This document shows positions 7,166 to 15,592 of a stretch of DNA of 33,150 nt, piece by piece. The notes under the pieces were generated by a model. It saw only the letters and a program-made list of their open reading frames with translations. It ran no database searches and had not been told where the DNA came from. Every line of letters begins with the position of its first letter. The stretch's first letter is position 1. Source of the stretch: Prevotella sp. (GTDB lineage Bacteria; Bacteroidota; Bacteroidia; Bacteroidales; Bacteroidaceae); the NCBI GenBank assembly GCA_016286995.1, contig JAEEVA010000036.1:1-33150 (forward strand). The letters are read 5' to 3'. Both the position numbers and the translations under genes were made by a program.

Positions 7166-8911
7166 CTATAAGTTTAGACTCTTCTTGATGGCCTCAATCT
7201 TGCCCTCAGCAGCCTTGATGCAGCGCTCGTAGTCGGCAGCACCCTTGAAGCTGGCGTCCTTCACCTCGGTGTAGAACTTGATCTTCGGCTCAGTGCCAGA
7301 AGGACGGACAGAAACCTTGGTGCCGTCGTCGCAGAACCACTGCAGCACGTTCGACTTGTCGGGCATGTCGAGCTTCTCAACGGTGCCGTCGGCCTTCTTG
7401 GCCTCAAGCAGCTGGAAGTCCTTCGAGAGCACAATCTTCGAACCACCCAGGTCCTTCGGCGGGTTGGCACGGAAGTCGGTCATCATTTGCTTGATCTCGT
7501 CGGCGCCGCTCTTGCCAGGACGTACCACGTTGATAGTCACCTCCTTAGAGAAGCCATACTCCTTGTAGATGTTCATGAGCAGGTCGTAGAGCGTCATGCC
7601 ATTATCGCGAGCCCATGCGGCAATTTCGCAGATGAGACAGATGGCTGCGGGGGAGTCCTTATCGCGCACCTTGTCGTACGGCAGGAAGCCGAACGACTCC
7701 TCACCACCGCCGATGTACTTCTTTTTGCCCTCGTTGACGCGAATCTCGTTGGCAATCCACTTGAAGCCGGTATAGCAGTCCTTGTACTCCACATGGTTCT
7801 TCTTGGCAATCTCGGCAATGACCTCGGTGGTCACGATGGTCTTCACCAGGAACTCGTTGCCCTTCAGCTGGCCGAGCTTCTTCTTGTTGGCGATGATGTA
7901 CCACGAGAACATCATGCAGGTCTGGTTGCCGTTCAGAATCTCCCATTCGCCCTTCGAGTTGCGGCAGACGATGGCCAGACGGTCAGCATCGGGGTCAGAA
8001 GCAATCACGAGGTCGGCATTGAGCTTCGTACCCAGCTTCATACCAAGGGTCATGGCCTCGGCATTCTCGGGATTGGGGCTGACAACGGTGGGGAAGTTGC
8101 CGTCGATGACCATCTGCTCTGGCACCACGTGGATGTTCTGGAAGCCCCAAGAGCGCAGGGCCATCGGAATGATGACGCGGCCTGTGCCGTGCATGGGTGA
8201 ATAGACGATGTTGAGGTCCTTCTGGCGCAGGATGACGTCCTGGTCGACCATAGCCTCCTTGACAGCCTGGATGTAGTCCCAGTCCATCTCACCGCCGATG
8301 GGGATGATGAGGTCCTTGTTGCCCTCGAACTTTACGTCGCTGATTTTCACCTTGTTAACCTCGTCAATGATGCCCTTGTCGTGGGGGAACAGCACCTGTG
8401 CACCGTCGTCCCAGTAGGCCTTGTAGCCGTTGTATTCGCGGGGATTGTGCGATGCAGTGACGTTGACACCAGCCTGGCAGCCGAGCTGACGGATGGCGAA
8501 TGAAATCTCAGGGGTAGGACGGAGGCTCTCGAAGAGATAGACCTTGATGCCGTTAGCTGAGAAGATGTCTGCCACGCTTTCGGCGAACATGCGGCCGTTA
8601 TTGCGGCAGTCGTGGCCGACGACCACTGAGCACTGTTTGCCGGGGAATGCCTTCAGGATGTAGTTGGCAAAGCCCTGTGTGGCCATGCCTACGATGTACT
8701 TGTTCATGCGGTTCGTACCGGCACCCATGATGCCACGCAGACCACCTGTACCGAATTCCAGGTCGCGATAGAATGCGTCAATGAGATCAGACTTGTCGGG
8801 ATTGTCCAACATGGCCTGAACTTCCTTACGTGTCTCCTCGTCAAAGGCCGGAGAGAGCCATTCCTTTGCCCGTGCCTCGCACTGTGCAATGAGCTGAGCG
8901 TTATTTTCCAT
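7166..8911 (-). CDS. pgm: Phosphoglucomutase/phosphomannomutase (alpha-D-phosphohexomutase)
   Basis: The 581-residue cytosolic enzyme interconverts hexose 1- and 6-phosphates through a phosphoserine. All four family landmarks are visible: TASHNPREYNGYK with the phosphoserine at Ser154, the metal loop DPDADR (306-311), the sugar-recognition loop GGGEESFGF, and the C-terminal phosphate-binding loop RPSGTEPKIKFY. The length and an N-terminus with FGTGGLRGIMGAGTNRMN match the PgcA-like clade of about 580 residues. Its position near glycogen synthase and glycogen phosphorylase fits a role in moving glucose between glucose-6-phosphate and glucose-1-phosphate. It is transcribed alone on the minus strand and ends at a clear hairpin. 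Substrate preference (glucose versus mannose) is not decided by sequence; the symbol follows the main likely activity. Confidence 0.93.
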   Translation of the reverse strand: MENNAQLIAQCEARAKEWLSPAFDEETRKEVQAMLDNPDKSDLIDAFYRDLEFGTGGLRGIMGAGTNRMNKYIVGMATQGFANYILKAFPGKQCSVVVGHDCRNNGRMFAESVADIFSANGIKVYLFESLRPTPEISFAIRQLGCQAGVNVTASHNPREYNGYKAYWDDGAQVLFPHDKGIIDEVNKVKISDVKFEGNKDLIIPIGGEMDWDYIQAVKEAMVDQDVILRQKDLNIVYSPMHGTGRVIIPMALRSWGFQNIHVVPEQMVIDGNFPTVVSPNPENAEAMTLGMKLGTKLNADLVIASDPDADRLAIVCRNSKGEWEILNGNQTCMMFSWYIIANKKKLGQLKGNEFLVKTIVTTEVIAEIAKKNHVEYKDCYTGFKWIANEIRVNEGKKKYIGGGEESFGFLPYDKVRDKDSPAAICLICEIAAWARDNGMTLYDLLMNIYKEYGFSKEVTINVVRPGKSGADEIKQMMTDFRANPPKDLGGSKIVLSKDFQLLEAKKADGTVEKLDMPDKSNVLQWFCDDGTKVSVRPSGTEPKIKFYTEVKDASFKGAADYERCIKAAEGKIEAIKKSLNL

Positions 8912-8950
8912 AATTGTTGCGTTAAAATGTTTTAGATGTAGTTACAAACG

Positions 8951-8958
8951 CAAAATTA
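8951..8958 (-). promoter_or_regulatory. -7 element for phosphoglucomutase
   Basis: TAATTTTG on the minus strand (8958-8951) fits TAnnTTTG about 40 nt before the ATG. No convincing TTG -33 box is seen at the right distance, where a heptamer array begins. Confidence 0.5.
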
Positions 8959-8970
8959 CGAAAAAGAAGT

Positions 8971-8998
8971 GAGAAGTGATAAGTGAGAAGTAATAAGT
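8971..8998. repeat. Heptamer array, GAGAAGT word
   Basis: Four units in a row: GAGAAGT, GATAAGT, GAGAAGT, AATAAGT. They sit directly upstream of the phosphoglucomutase promoter. Confidence 0.9.
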
Positions 8999-9037
8999 TA
9001 TGAATAATTAACACTCGTCACCTCTTACATTATAATT

Positions 9038-9162
9038 CTTAATTCCTAATTCTTAATTCTTACTTGCCGTCAGGCAACACCTCTTAATTCTTAACTCTTA
9101 CTTCTTAATTTTTAATTGCCGTCAGGCAACACCTCTTAATTCTTAACTCTTACTTCTTAATT
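9038..9162. repeat. CTTAATT-type heptamer arrays with a 52-bp tandem duplication
   Basis: Three arrays of CTTAATT, CTTAACT and CTTACTT units (9038-9065, 9083-9110, 9135-9162) are separated by the small palindrome TTGCCGTCAGGCAA. The stretch from 9064 recurs at 9116, a period of 52. The last array overlaps the stop codon and final residues of the adjoining TPR-like gene. Confidence 0.9.
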
Positions 9163-10332
9163 CTTCAGCAGTCGGTCAATTTCTTCGAACTGTTTGCCCA
9201 TGTTCAGGTTGAGGTAGATGCGGTAGAGCGCCGGAGCCCAGTGCTGCCGGTCGTCGGGAGCCAGTTTGCGGTAGGCTTCCATGTAGGGGCGGGCATCGGT
9301 GTACAGCTTGGTCAGCTGCCGCTTGTTGAGCCGCGGCTGGTTCTGCTTTTCCAACTCATAAGCCTGGTTCAGCTTGACGGTAGCATAGTGGAGGTACGGC
9401 TCAGGCATGGTGTCGTTGAGGGCAATGAGCCGTTCGCAGGTTTCAAGGCAGTCGTCGTACTGTTCCAGATTCAGCTGCGCCATCGACTTCGCCAGGAGGA
9501 ATAGCAGGTTGTCGCCATCGGCCTGAAGTGCCTGATTGGCCAGTTGCAGTACGGTTTGGTAGTCGTTGTCGGCGGTATAGTGGTCAGCCAGTCGGGGGAA
9601 GAAGTACGGATTGAGGGGATAGCGGTCGAAGCCTTCGTGCAGCGTGCGGATATAGTCGCCTGTGTCGTTCATCTGGCGGTAGGCCTCACACACATATTGC
9701 AGCGTAAAGGCCGCCTTGGCAGTGTCGCGCAGGGCCAGTTCATGATAACACAACACGGAATCGGGCCGTTGCAGCTTATGTGCACAATAGGTGGCCCAGT
9801 AGGCTGCCTGGGGCATGAGCGTATCGGTCTTGACGTAGTCGTAGCCGGTAAACAGCGGTTGGCTGGCGGCATCAAGACAGGTCTGATAGAAGCTGTAAGC
9901 TTCGTCGTATTGCTCCTTCTTTACATGCCAGGCACCGGCAGCATAGAGGTTGCGGCGCAACTGGTTCAGGCGCTCGGCATGCCGTTCGCGGTATTTCTGC
10001 TTCTTGTCTATCGAGTCGAGGGTCTCGGTAATGGCGTATAGACGCTTGATAAGTGTAAAGAAGTGGGTCGTATCGTACTGCTGTTGCAGATACAGCTTCT
10101 CATTGGCCGCCTCGTATTGTTTCACGACGGTCTGATACCAGGTGAGGTAAATCTTCTGGTTGCCACGGTTGGCGGAATCGTCCAGCAGACGGATCATCAT
10201 GTTTTCTGCTGTCTGCAAATCCTTCTCCTTTCCGCTCTTGATGAGCGTCTGTGCCTGGTTTAGTTCTTTTTTCTGTGCCGCTGCCGTCAGGACGAGCAGC
10301 AGACAACAAAGTATGGTGATGGTACGTGTCAT
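9157..10332 (-). CDS. Secreted tetratricopeptide-repeat-like protein
   Basis: The 391-residue protein starts with a signal peptide (MTRTITILCCLLLVLTAAAQ). The rest is almost wholly helical with TPR-like helix pairs, for example WHVKKEQYDEAYSFYQTCLD, FFPRLADHYTADNDYQTVLQ and SMAQLNLEQYDDCLETCERL. It is probably periplasmic and may serve as a protein-binding scaffold; no enzyme motif is seen. Its start overlaps the stop of the preceding small gene by four bases (ATGA), so the two are co-translated. The final codons and the stop lie inside a CTTAATT heptamer array, suggesting that repeat DNA reshaped the C-terminus. Confidence 0.75.
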   Translation of the reverse strand: MTRTITILCCLLLVLTAAAQKKELNQAQTLIKSGKEKDLQTAENMMIRLLDDSANRGNQKIYLTWYQTVVKQYEAANEKLYLQQQYDTTHFFTLIKRLYAITETLDSIDKKQKYRERHAERLNQLRRNLYAAGAWHVKKEQYDEAYSFYQTCLDAASQPLFTGYDYVKTDTLMPQAAYWATYCAHKLQRPDSVLCYHELALRDTAKAAFTLQYVCEAYRQMNDTGDYIRTLHEGFDRYPLNPYFFPRLADHYTADNDYQTVLQLANQALQADGDNLLFLLAKSMAQLNLEQYDDCLETCERLIALNDTMPEPYLHYATVKLNQAYELEKQNQPRLNKRQLTKLYTDARPYMEAYRKLAPDDRQHWAPALYRIYLNLNMGKQFEEIDRLLKN

Positions 10333-10763
10333 TTCTTCTTGAACTCAAGTATCTTGGGCAGTTTCTGCCATTTACCCTTGTTGGGTACCTTGATGACGTT
10401 GCCCTTGACTTGTTTGAGCTGGTAGACAGAGTCGTTCAACTGGGTGAGGGTGGCAGTGAGGTCGTCGCTGCCGAAGTCGTTAATCATCTGAATTTCAGCC
10501 TCTTTGTCGCTTATCAGCTTGCTTGACACGATGACCCAGCAGAACGAGTTGTTCACCTTGCCCAAATAGCCTGGCAGCTTGCCATATAACTCCTGACCCG
10601 GCACCACGATGTTGTTGTCGTAGAAATTGATGCGCAGGTAGACATTATATAAATTATTAATAAGGTACGCGCGAAACGGTGTATCTTGCTGTTGGGCAAA
10701 ACCTGCTGCTGAAAAAGCGGATAGCCAGCTCGTCAGTATGAAAATCTTTAACGTTTGTCTCAT
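10329..10763 (-). CDS. Small exported protein of unknown function
   Basis: The 144-residue product has a signal peptide (LKIFILTSWLSAFSAAGFAQ, about residues 5-24). I do not recognise the mature domain. It contains FRAYLINNLYNVYLRINFYD, a possible mixed alpha/beta fold (VNNSFCWVIVSSKLI), and a basic tail (GKWQKLPKILEFKKK). It is the first gene of a two-gene unit with the TPR-like protein, sharing an ATGA overlap, so the two products may act together in the periplasm. It is divergent from the glycogen synthase gene. Confidence 0.65.
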   Translation of the reverse strand: MRQTLKIFILTSWLSAFSAAGFAQQQDTPFRAYLINNLYNVYLRINFYDNNIVVPGQELYGKLPGYLGKVNNSFCWVIVSSKLISDKEAEIQMINDFGSDDLTATLTQLNDSVYQLKQVKGNVIKVPNKGKWQKLPKILEFKKK

Positions 10764-10773
10764 AATTCGCTCG

Positions 10774-10781
10774 CAAAGGTA
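10774..10781 (-). promoter_or_regulatory. -7 element for the small exported protein/TPR operon
   Basis: TACCTTTG (10781-10774, minus strand) fits TAnnTTTG, 11 nt upstream of the ATG. No correctly spaced TTG is found, so the -33 contact is weak or absent. Confidence 0.55.
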
Positions 10782-10856
10782 CTAAATCTATATCAATAAA
10801 TCGATAGTTTGAAGAAAAATTAATTCAAAACGTGGTAGGTTTTTAAAATTTTTAAG

Positions 10857-10864
10857 TATCTTTG
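10857..10864 (+). promoter_or_regulatory. -7 element for glycogen synthase
   Basis: TATCTTTG lies 23 nt before the start codon at 10888. The -33 region (around 10831-10840) lacks a TTG. It is divergent from the promoter at 10774-10781. Confidence 0.6.
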
Positions 10865-10887
10865 CAGCCCGTAATACATGTATTGTT

Positions 10888-12600
10888 ATGAAAAAAGAAT
10901 ATTTAAAGCCTGATTATATCTTTGAATCGAGCTGGGAAGTATGCAATAAGGTTGGTGGTATCTATACCGTGCTTTCCTCTCGTGCAAAGACACTTCAGGA
11001 CGATATGAAGGACCGTATCTTCTTTATTGGCCCAGACTGTTGGAAAGAGAAAGAGAGTCCTTATTTCCGTGAAGAGAAATCACTCCTGGCGGAGTGGCAG
11101 TGGACGGCAAAGGAAGGCGAACCGGAACACGGGGTACCCGGACTGAAGGTCAGAGTGGGCCGATGGACCGTTCCAGGAGAGCCAATTGCCATTTTGGTGG
11201 ATTTTACTCCTTTTTTCGAACAGAAAGATGCTATCTACACATGGCTGTGGGAAAAGTATGGCGTGGACTCGCTGCACGCCTACGGTGACTATGACGAGGC
11301 ATCCATGTTTTCGTATGCTGCCGCATTGGTGGTGGAAAGCTTGTATCAGTTCATAGTTCATAGCATAGTTAATGGTTCACCCAAGGTCATCTACCACGCC
11401 AATGAATGGATGTGTGGACTGGGTGCGCTCTACATTAACAACAAACTGCCACAGATTGGTACGGTGTTTACGACCCATGCCACCAGCATCGGCCGTAGCA
11501 TTGCCGGCAACCAGAAACCCTTGTACGACTATCTCTTTGCATACAATGGCGACCAGATGGCCGGTGAGTTGAACATGCAGTCGAAACACTCCATCGAGAA
11601 ACAGACTGCATGGCATGTGGACTGTTTCACCACTGTCAGCGATATTACTGCCAACGAGTGTAAAGAACTGCTCGACAAACCTGTGGATGTGGTGCTGCCC
11701 AACGGCTTCGACAATAGCTTTGTGCCCAAGGGTGCTCAGTTTACGAAGAAGCGTAAGGCTGCCCGTAAGCGTCTGCTGGACGTGGCCCATGCCCTGCTTG
11801 GCGAACAGCTTGACGATGATACCCTCATCGTCTCGACTTCGGGTCGCTATGAGTTCCGCAACAAGGGTATCGACGTGTTTGTGGAGGCTATGAACCGCCT
11901 ACTGCGCGACCGCGACCTGAAGAAGAAGGTGCTGGCATTCATCGAGGTTCCCGGTTGGGTAGGGGAGCCCCGCAAGGATTTGCAGGAGCGCCTGGATATT
12001 ATTGGTAAGAAGAATTCTCAATCCTCCATTTTCAATTCTCCATTGGAAGTACCCCAGGTGACCCATTGGCTGCACAACATGAGTCACGACAACGTGCTGG
12101 GCATGTTGAAATATTACGATATGCACAACCGCAAGGAGGACAACGTCAAGGTCATCTTCCTGCCCTGCTATCTGGATGGTCAGGACGGTATTGTCAATAT
12201 GACCTATTATGATGTGGTGCTGGGCAACGACCTCTGCATCTATCCTTCCTACTACGAGCCGTGGGGATATACACCGCTGGAGGCCATCGCCTTCAAGGTG
12301 CCTTGCATTACCACGGATCTGGCTGGCTTCGGCCTGTGGGCCAATAAGGAGTTCGGTCATGAGGGTGAATTGAAGGACGGCGTCAAGGTCATCCATCGCA
12401 CCGACTATAACTACAGCGAAGTAGCTGACGTTATCAAAGACACCATAGCTGATTTCTCGGCTATGTCCCAGAAAGACGTCGACCAGTGTCGTAAGCAGGC
12501 CGATGCCTTGTCGAAGAAAGCACTCTGGAGCGAGTTTATCCGCTACTACTACGAGGCTTACGACATTGCCCTGCGCAAGGCTGAAACGAGAAAAAAATAA
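10888..12600 (+). CDS. Glycogen synthase, eukaryote-like GT3 type
   Basis: The 570-residue cytosolic enzyme adds glucosyl units from a nucleotide-sugar to glycogen. The N-terminus FESSWEVCNKVGGIYTVLSS is the donor-site motif of family GT3 (animal/fungal-type glycogen synthase), not the KTGGL motif of bacterial GlgA (GT5). The C-terminal half holds YPSYYEPWGYTPLEA (residues 452-466) with the paired glutamates Glu457 and Glu465 expected for GT3. The next gene, 26 nt downstream, is glucan phosphorylase, so synthesis and breakdown genes are co-transcribed. Two heptamer arrays lie in frame, giving FIVHSIVNG (about 154-162) and NSQSSIFNSPLE (about 375-386). The second precedes the VTHWLHNMSHDNV segment and looks like an added loop. 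Confidence 0.9.
   Translation: MKKEYLKPDYIFESSWEVCNKVGGIYTVLSSRAKTLQDDMKDRIFFIGPDCWKEKESPYFREEKSLLAEWQWTAKEGEPEHGVPGLKVRVGRWTVPGEPIAILVDFTPFFEQKDAIYTWLWEKYGVDSLHAYGDYDEASMFSYAAALVVESLYQFIVHSIVNGSPKVIYHANEWMCGLGALYINNKLPQIGTVFTTHATSIGRSIAGNQKPLYDYLFAYNGDQMAGELNMQSKHSIEKQTAWHVDCFTTVSDITANECKELLDKPVDVVLPNGFDNSFVPKGAQFTKKRKAARKRLLDVAHALLGEQLDDDTLIVSTSGRYEFRNKGIDVFVEAMNRLLRDRDLKKKVLAFIEVPGWVGEPRKDLQERLDIIGKKNSQSSIFNSPLEVPQVTHWLHNMSHDNVLGMLKYYDMHNRKEDNVKVIFLPCYLDGQDGIVNMTYYDVVLGNDLCIYPSYYEPWGYTPLEAIAFKVPCITTDLAGFGLWANKEFGHEGELKDGVKVIHRTDYNYSEVADVIKDTIADFSAMSQKDVDQCRKQADALSKKALWSEFIRYYYEAYDIALRKAETRKK
11348..11375 (+). repeat. In-frame heptamer array, AGTTCAT word, in glycogen synthase
   Basis: Units AGTTCAT, AGTTCAT, AGCATAG, TTAATGG read as FIVHSIVNG within the coding frame. 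The last two units are diverged. Confidence 0.7.
12014..12045 (+). repeat. In-frame heptamer array, ATTCTCC word, in glycogen synthase
   Basis: Units ATTCTCA, ATCCTCC, ATTTTCA, ATTCTCC followed by ATTG are read in frame as NSQSSIFNSPLE. Confidence 0.85.
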
Positions 12601-12626
12601 AAAGTAACTATATTTAGTATAAGATT

Positions 12627-15200
12627 ATGAAAATCAAAGCAGATTATGCAAATGCTCCTCAGTGGAAGGAACTGACCGTGAAGTCGAGTCTTCCCGAGCA
12701 GCTGAAGTGTTTGGACGAAATTGCCCACAATATGTGGTGGGTATGGAATTATGAGGCCCGTGACTTGTTCCGTGACCTTGACCCTGAGCTTTATCATGAT
12801 GTGAAGCATAACCCTGTGATGCTCCTTGAGCGTCTGAGTTTCGCCCGTAAGGAAGAAATATTGAAAGATAAGGCGCTGATGAAGCGTGTCAAGGAGGTCT
12901 ATGCCCTGTTCTGCAAGTATATGGACGTTAAGCCCGACAGCAAGCGCCCGTCAGTGGCCTACTTCTGCATGGAGTATGGCATTCACTCCGCCCTGAAGAT
13001 CTATTCTGGCGGTCTGGGCATGCTGGCCGGTGACTACGTGAAGGAGGCTTCCGACTCTAACGTTGACATGTGTGCCGTTGGTTTCCTGTATCGTTTCGGC
13101 TACTTCACACAGTCGCTGAGCATTGACGGACAGCAGATTGCCAACTACGAAAGCCAGAACTTCGGTTCGCTGCCTATCGAGCGTCAACTGGATAAGGACG
13201 GTAATCCGCTGGTTATCGACGTGCCTTACACCAACTACCAGGTTCACGCTTATGTCTGGCGTGTCAACGTTGGTCGTGTGAAACTGTATCTGCTCGATAC
13301 TGACAACGAGATGAACTCCGACTTTGACAAGCCCATCACCCATGCCCTCTACGGCGGTGACTGGGAAAACCGTCTGAAGCAGGAGATCCTGCTGGGTATT
13401 GGCGGTATACTGCTGCTGAAGAAACTCGGCATCAAGAAGGATATCTACCACTGCAATGAGGGTCATGCGGCACTCTGCAACCTGCAGCGCCTGTGTGACT
13501 ATATTGAGGAGGATGGTCTGACGTTCAACCAGGCTATGGAGCTGGTGCGCGCCTCTTCGCTCTATACCGTTCACACCCCTGTTCCCGCTGGCCACGACTA
13601 CTTCGACGAAGGACTCTTCGGTAAGTACATGGGCGGCTATCCGCAGAAGCTCGGCATCTCGTGGGATGAGTTCATCGGCATGGGCCGTACGAATCCCGAC
13701 GATCATGGTGAGAAGTTCTGCATGTCGACCTTTGCCTGCAATACCTGTCAGGAGGTTAACGGCGTGTCGATGCTCCACGGATGGGTGTCGCAGAAGATGT
13801 TCGCTCCTATCTGGAACGGCTATTTCCCCGAGGAGAACCATGTGGGCTACGTCACCAACGGCGTACACTTCCCCACCTGGTGCGCTACCGAGTGGCGCCG
13901 CGTCTATGCCAAATATTTTGACGGGAAGCATATGACCGACCAGTCAAACGAGGATATCTGGCACGGCATCTACGATTGTCCAGATGAGGAGATTTGGGCA
14001 ACACGCACAGCTTTGAAGAATAAGCTGTTCGAGTACATCAAGGAACAGTTCCGTGAGACGTGGCTGAAGAATCAGGGTGACCCCTCACGTGTGGTCAACC
14101 TGCTCGGTAAGTTCAACCCCGATGCCCTCGTTATCGGCTTCTGCCGCCGCTTTGCCACCTATAAGCGTGCCCACCTGTTGTTCACCGATTTGGACCGTCT
14201 GAGCAAGATTGTCAACAACCCGGAGCGTCCTATCGTGTTCCTCTTTGCAGGTAAGGCTCACCCCGCCGACGGTGCAGGTCAAGGCTTAATCAAAAAGATT
14301 TACGAAATCTCGCAACGTCCTGAGTTTCTGGGGAAAATCATCTTCTTGGAGGACTATGACTTCTTGCTTGCACGCCGTCTTGTAAGTGGTGTGGATATCT
14401 GGATGAACACCCCGACACGCCCGTTGGAGGCCTCTGGTACGTCAGGTGAGAAGGCTGAGATGAACGGTGTGGTGAACCTCAGCGTGAAGGATGGCTGGTG
14501 GCTGGAAGGCTACCGCGAGGGTGCCGGTTGGGCGCTCACCGAGAAGCGTACCTACCAGAACCAGGGCTATCAGGATCAGCTGGATGCTGCTACCATCTAT
14601 AACCTGCTGGAGAACGAGATTGCTCCCCTATATTACAATAAGGATAAGAAGGGTATCTCGAAGGGATGGATCAAGGTTGTCAAGAACTCCATCGCCCAGA
14701 TTGCTCCGCACTATACGATGAAGCGTCAGTTGGATGACTACTACGAGAAGTTCTACAACAAGGAGGCCAAGCGCTTCAAGGAGATTGCCAAGGACGGCTA
14801 CAAGCTGGCCAAGGAAATTGCCCAGTGGAAGGAGTCCGTTGCCGAACGTTGGGAAGCCATCAATGTTGTCAGCTGCGAGACCACGCTGCCCGCTATCGGC
14901 TGTGAGGCTGGTCAGACCTATAAGATTCAGTATGTCATCAACGAACAGGGTCTTGACGATGCCATCGGACTGGAAAAGGTCAATGTCTTTACGAACAAAG
15001 ACGGCGAAGAGCGCATCTTCTCAGTTGAACCTCTGAAGATGGTCAAGAAGGATGGCAACAACTACACCTTTGAGGCCGACCTCAAGCCTACCCAGTACGG
15101 ACAGTATAAGAGTGCTATCCGCATGTATCCGAAACACAAGAACCTGCCCCATCGCATGGACTTCTGCTACGTGAAGTGGCTGGATCTCCCCCAGATGTAA
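12627..15200 (+). CDS. glgP: Alpha-glucan (glycogen) phosphorylase, GT35
   Basis: The 857-residue pyridoxal-phosphate enzyme releases glucose-1-phosphate from glycogen. The N-terminal segment ([20 protein letters not shown]) is the DUF3417-type start of the short alpha-glucan phosphorylase clade. Core features are [20 protein letters not shown] (about residues 112-131), [23 protein letters not shown], and the cofactor site [14 protein letters not shown] with the Schiff-base Lys at 609. The usual Met before that Lys is Glu here. The last ~120 residues form an extra strand-rich part ([17 protein letters not shown]) ending in [14 protein letters not shown]. It follows glycogen synthase by 26 nt in one operon, and its product is the substrate of the nearby phosphoglucomutase. 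Confidence 0.93.
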   Translation: MKIKADYANAPQWKELTVKSSLPEQLKCLDEIAHNMWWVWNYEARDLFRDLDPELYHDVKHNPVMLLERLSFARKEEILKDKALMKRVKEVYALFCKYMDVKPDSKRPSVAYFCMEYGIHSALKIYSGGLGMLAGDYVKEASDSNVDMCAVGFLYRFGYFTQSLSIDGQQIANYESQNFGSLPIERQLDKDGNPLVIDVPYTNYQVHAYVWRVNVGRVKLYLLDTDNEMNSDFDKPITHALYGGDWENRLKQEILLGIGGILLLKKLGIKKDIYHCNEGHAALCNLQRLCDYIEEDGLTFNQAMELVRASSLYTVHTPVPAGHDYFDEGLFGKYMGGYPQKLGISWDEFIGMGRTNPDDHGEKFCMSTFACNTCQEVNGVSMLHGWVSQKMFAPIWNGYFPEENHVGYVTNGVHFPTWCATEWRRVYAKYFDGKHMTDQSNEDIWHGIYDCPDEEIWATRTALKNKLFEYIKEQFRETWLKNQGDPSRVVNLLGKFNPDALVIGFCRRFATYKRAHLLFTDLDRLSKIVNNPERPIVFLFAGKAHPADGAGQGLIKKIYEISQRPEFLGKIIFLEDYDFLLARRLVSGVDIWMNTPTRPLEASGTSGEKAEMNGVVNLSVKDGWWLEGYREGAGWALTEKRTYQNQGYQDQLDAATIYNLLENEIAPLYYNKDKKGISKGWIKVVKNSIAQIAPHYTMKRQLDDYYEKFYNKEAKRFKEIAKDGYKLAKEIAQWKESVAERWEAINVVSCETTLPAIGCEAGQTYKIQYVINEQGLDDAIGLEKVNVFTNKDGEERIFSVEPLKMVKKDGNNYTFEADLKPTQYGQYKSAIRMYPKHKNLPHRMDFCYVKWLDLPQM

Positions 15201-15228
15201 AGTTGTTCTTGGTACACGTTTATTAACA

Positions 15229-15267
15229 CCCGTCCTGCAGCTAATTAGGCTGTAGGGCGGTTTTTTT
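15229..15267 (+). terminator. Rho-independent terminator of the glycogen operon
   Basis: CCGTCCTGCAGC (15230-15241) pairs with GCTGTAGGGCGG (15249-15260) with G-U pairs and a seven-base loop, followed by seven T. It lies about 30 nt after the phosphorylase stop. Confidence 0.9.
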
Positions 15268-15329
15268 GTTGAAAAAGTGAAGAAAAAACAGGAAAAAGTT
15301 AGTTAATAACAAAAAAAATCATATAATTA

Positions 15330-15361
15330 TTGCTTTATTTATTAAAAATGTATTATCTTTG
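15330..15361 (+). promoter_or_regulatory. Promoter of the SusC/SusD operon
   Basis: TTG (15330-15332), 21 nt, TATCTTTG (15354-15361). Transcription would start near 15368, giving a leader of about 225 nt before the SusC start. Confidence 0.75.
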
Positions 15362-15367
15362 CACGTT

Positions 15368-15592
15368 GAAAATGGTATTTAATACAATTGTAAAGACTCT
15401 ACAACTATTATTAACAACAATATTAACTAACAGTATAACTTAAACTATGCCAGTAGAAAAAGAGTAGCACAATTCGCCATTGCGGGCCCTAGGGGCTTGG
15501 CGTGGAGGGATGCTGCTGTTATTGCGGTGTTCCAATCGGTCTGAAAACAAAATAATGTATTTTATCCAATCAATCAAAGAAAATACTTAAGT
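15368..15592 (+). promoter_or_regulatory. Long SusC leader with a six-codon upstream ORF and a GC-rich structured part
   Basis: The leader carries a mini-ORF (15447-15467) encoding MPVEKE. A GC-rich stretch (15475-15502) follows, in which CGCCA pairs with TGGCG and encloses the palindrome CCCTAGGG. The surrounding leader is AT-rich, so this part stands out. Its function is unknown; regulation of SusC translation or a target for an antisense RNA are possibilities, both inference. Confidence 0.4.

Noticed and set aside
7487..8200. 237-codon open frame on the plus strand
   Set aside because: Antisense to phosphoglucomutase, which has all its catalytic motifs in the other strand.
12951..13931. 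326-codon open frame on the minus strand
   Set aside because: Lies wholly inside the well-supported glycogen phosphorylase gene; low-complexity valine-rich translation and no domain, so it is an antisense shadow.
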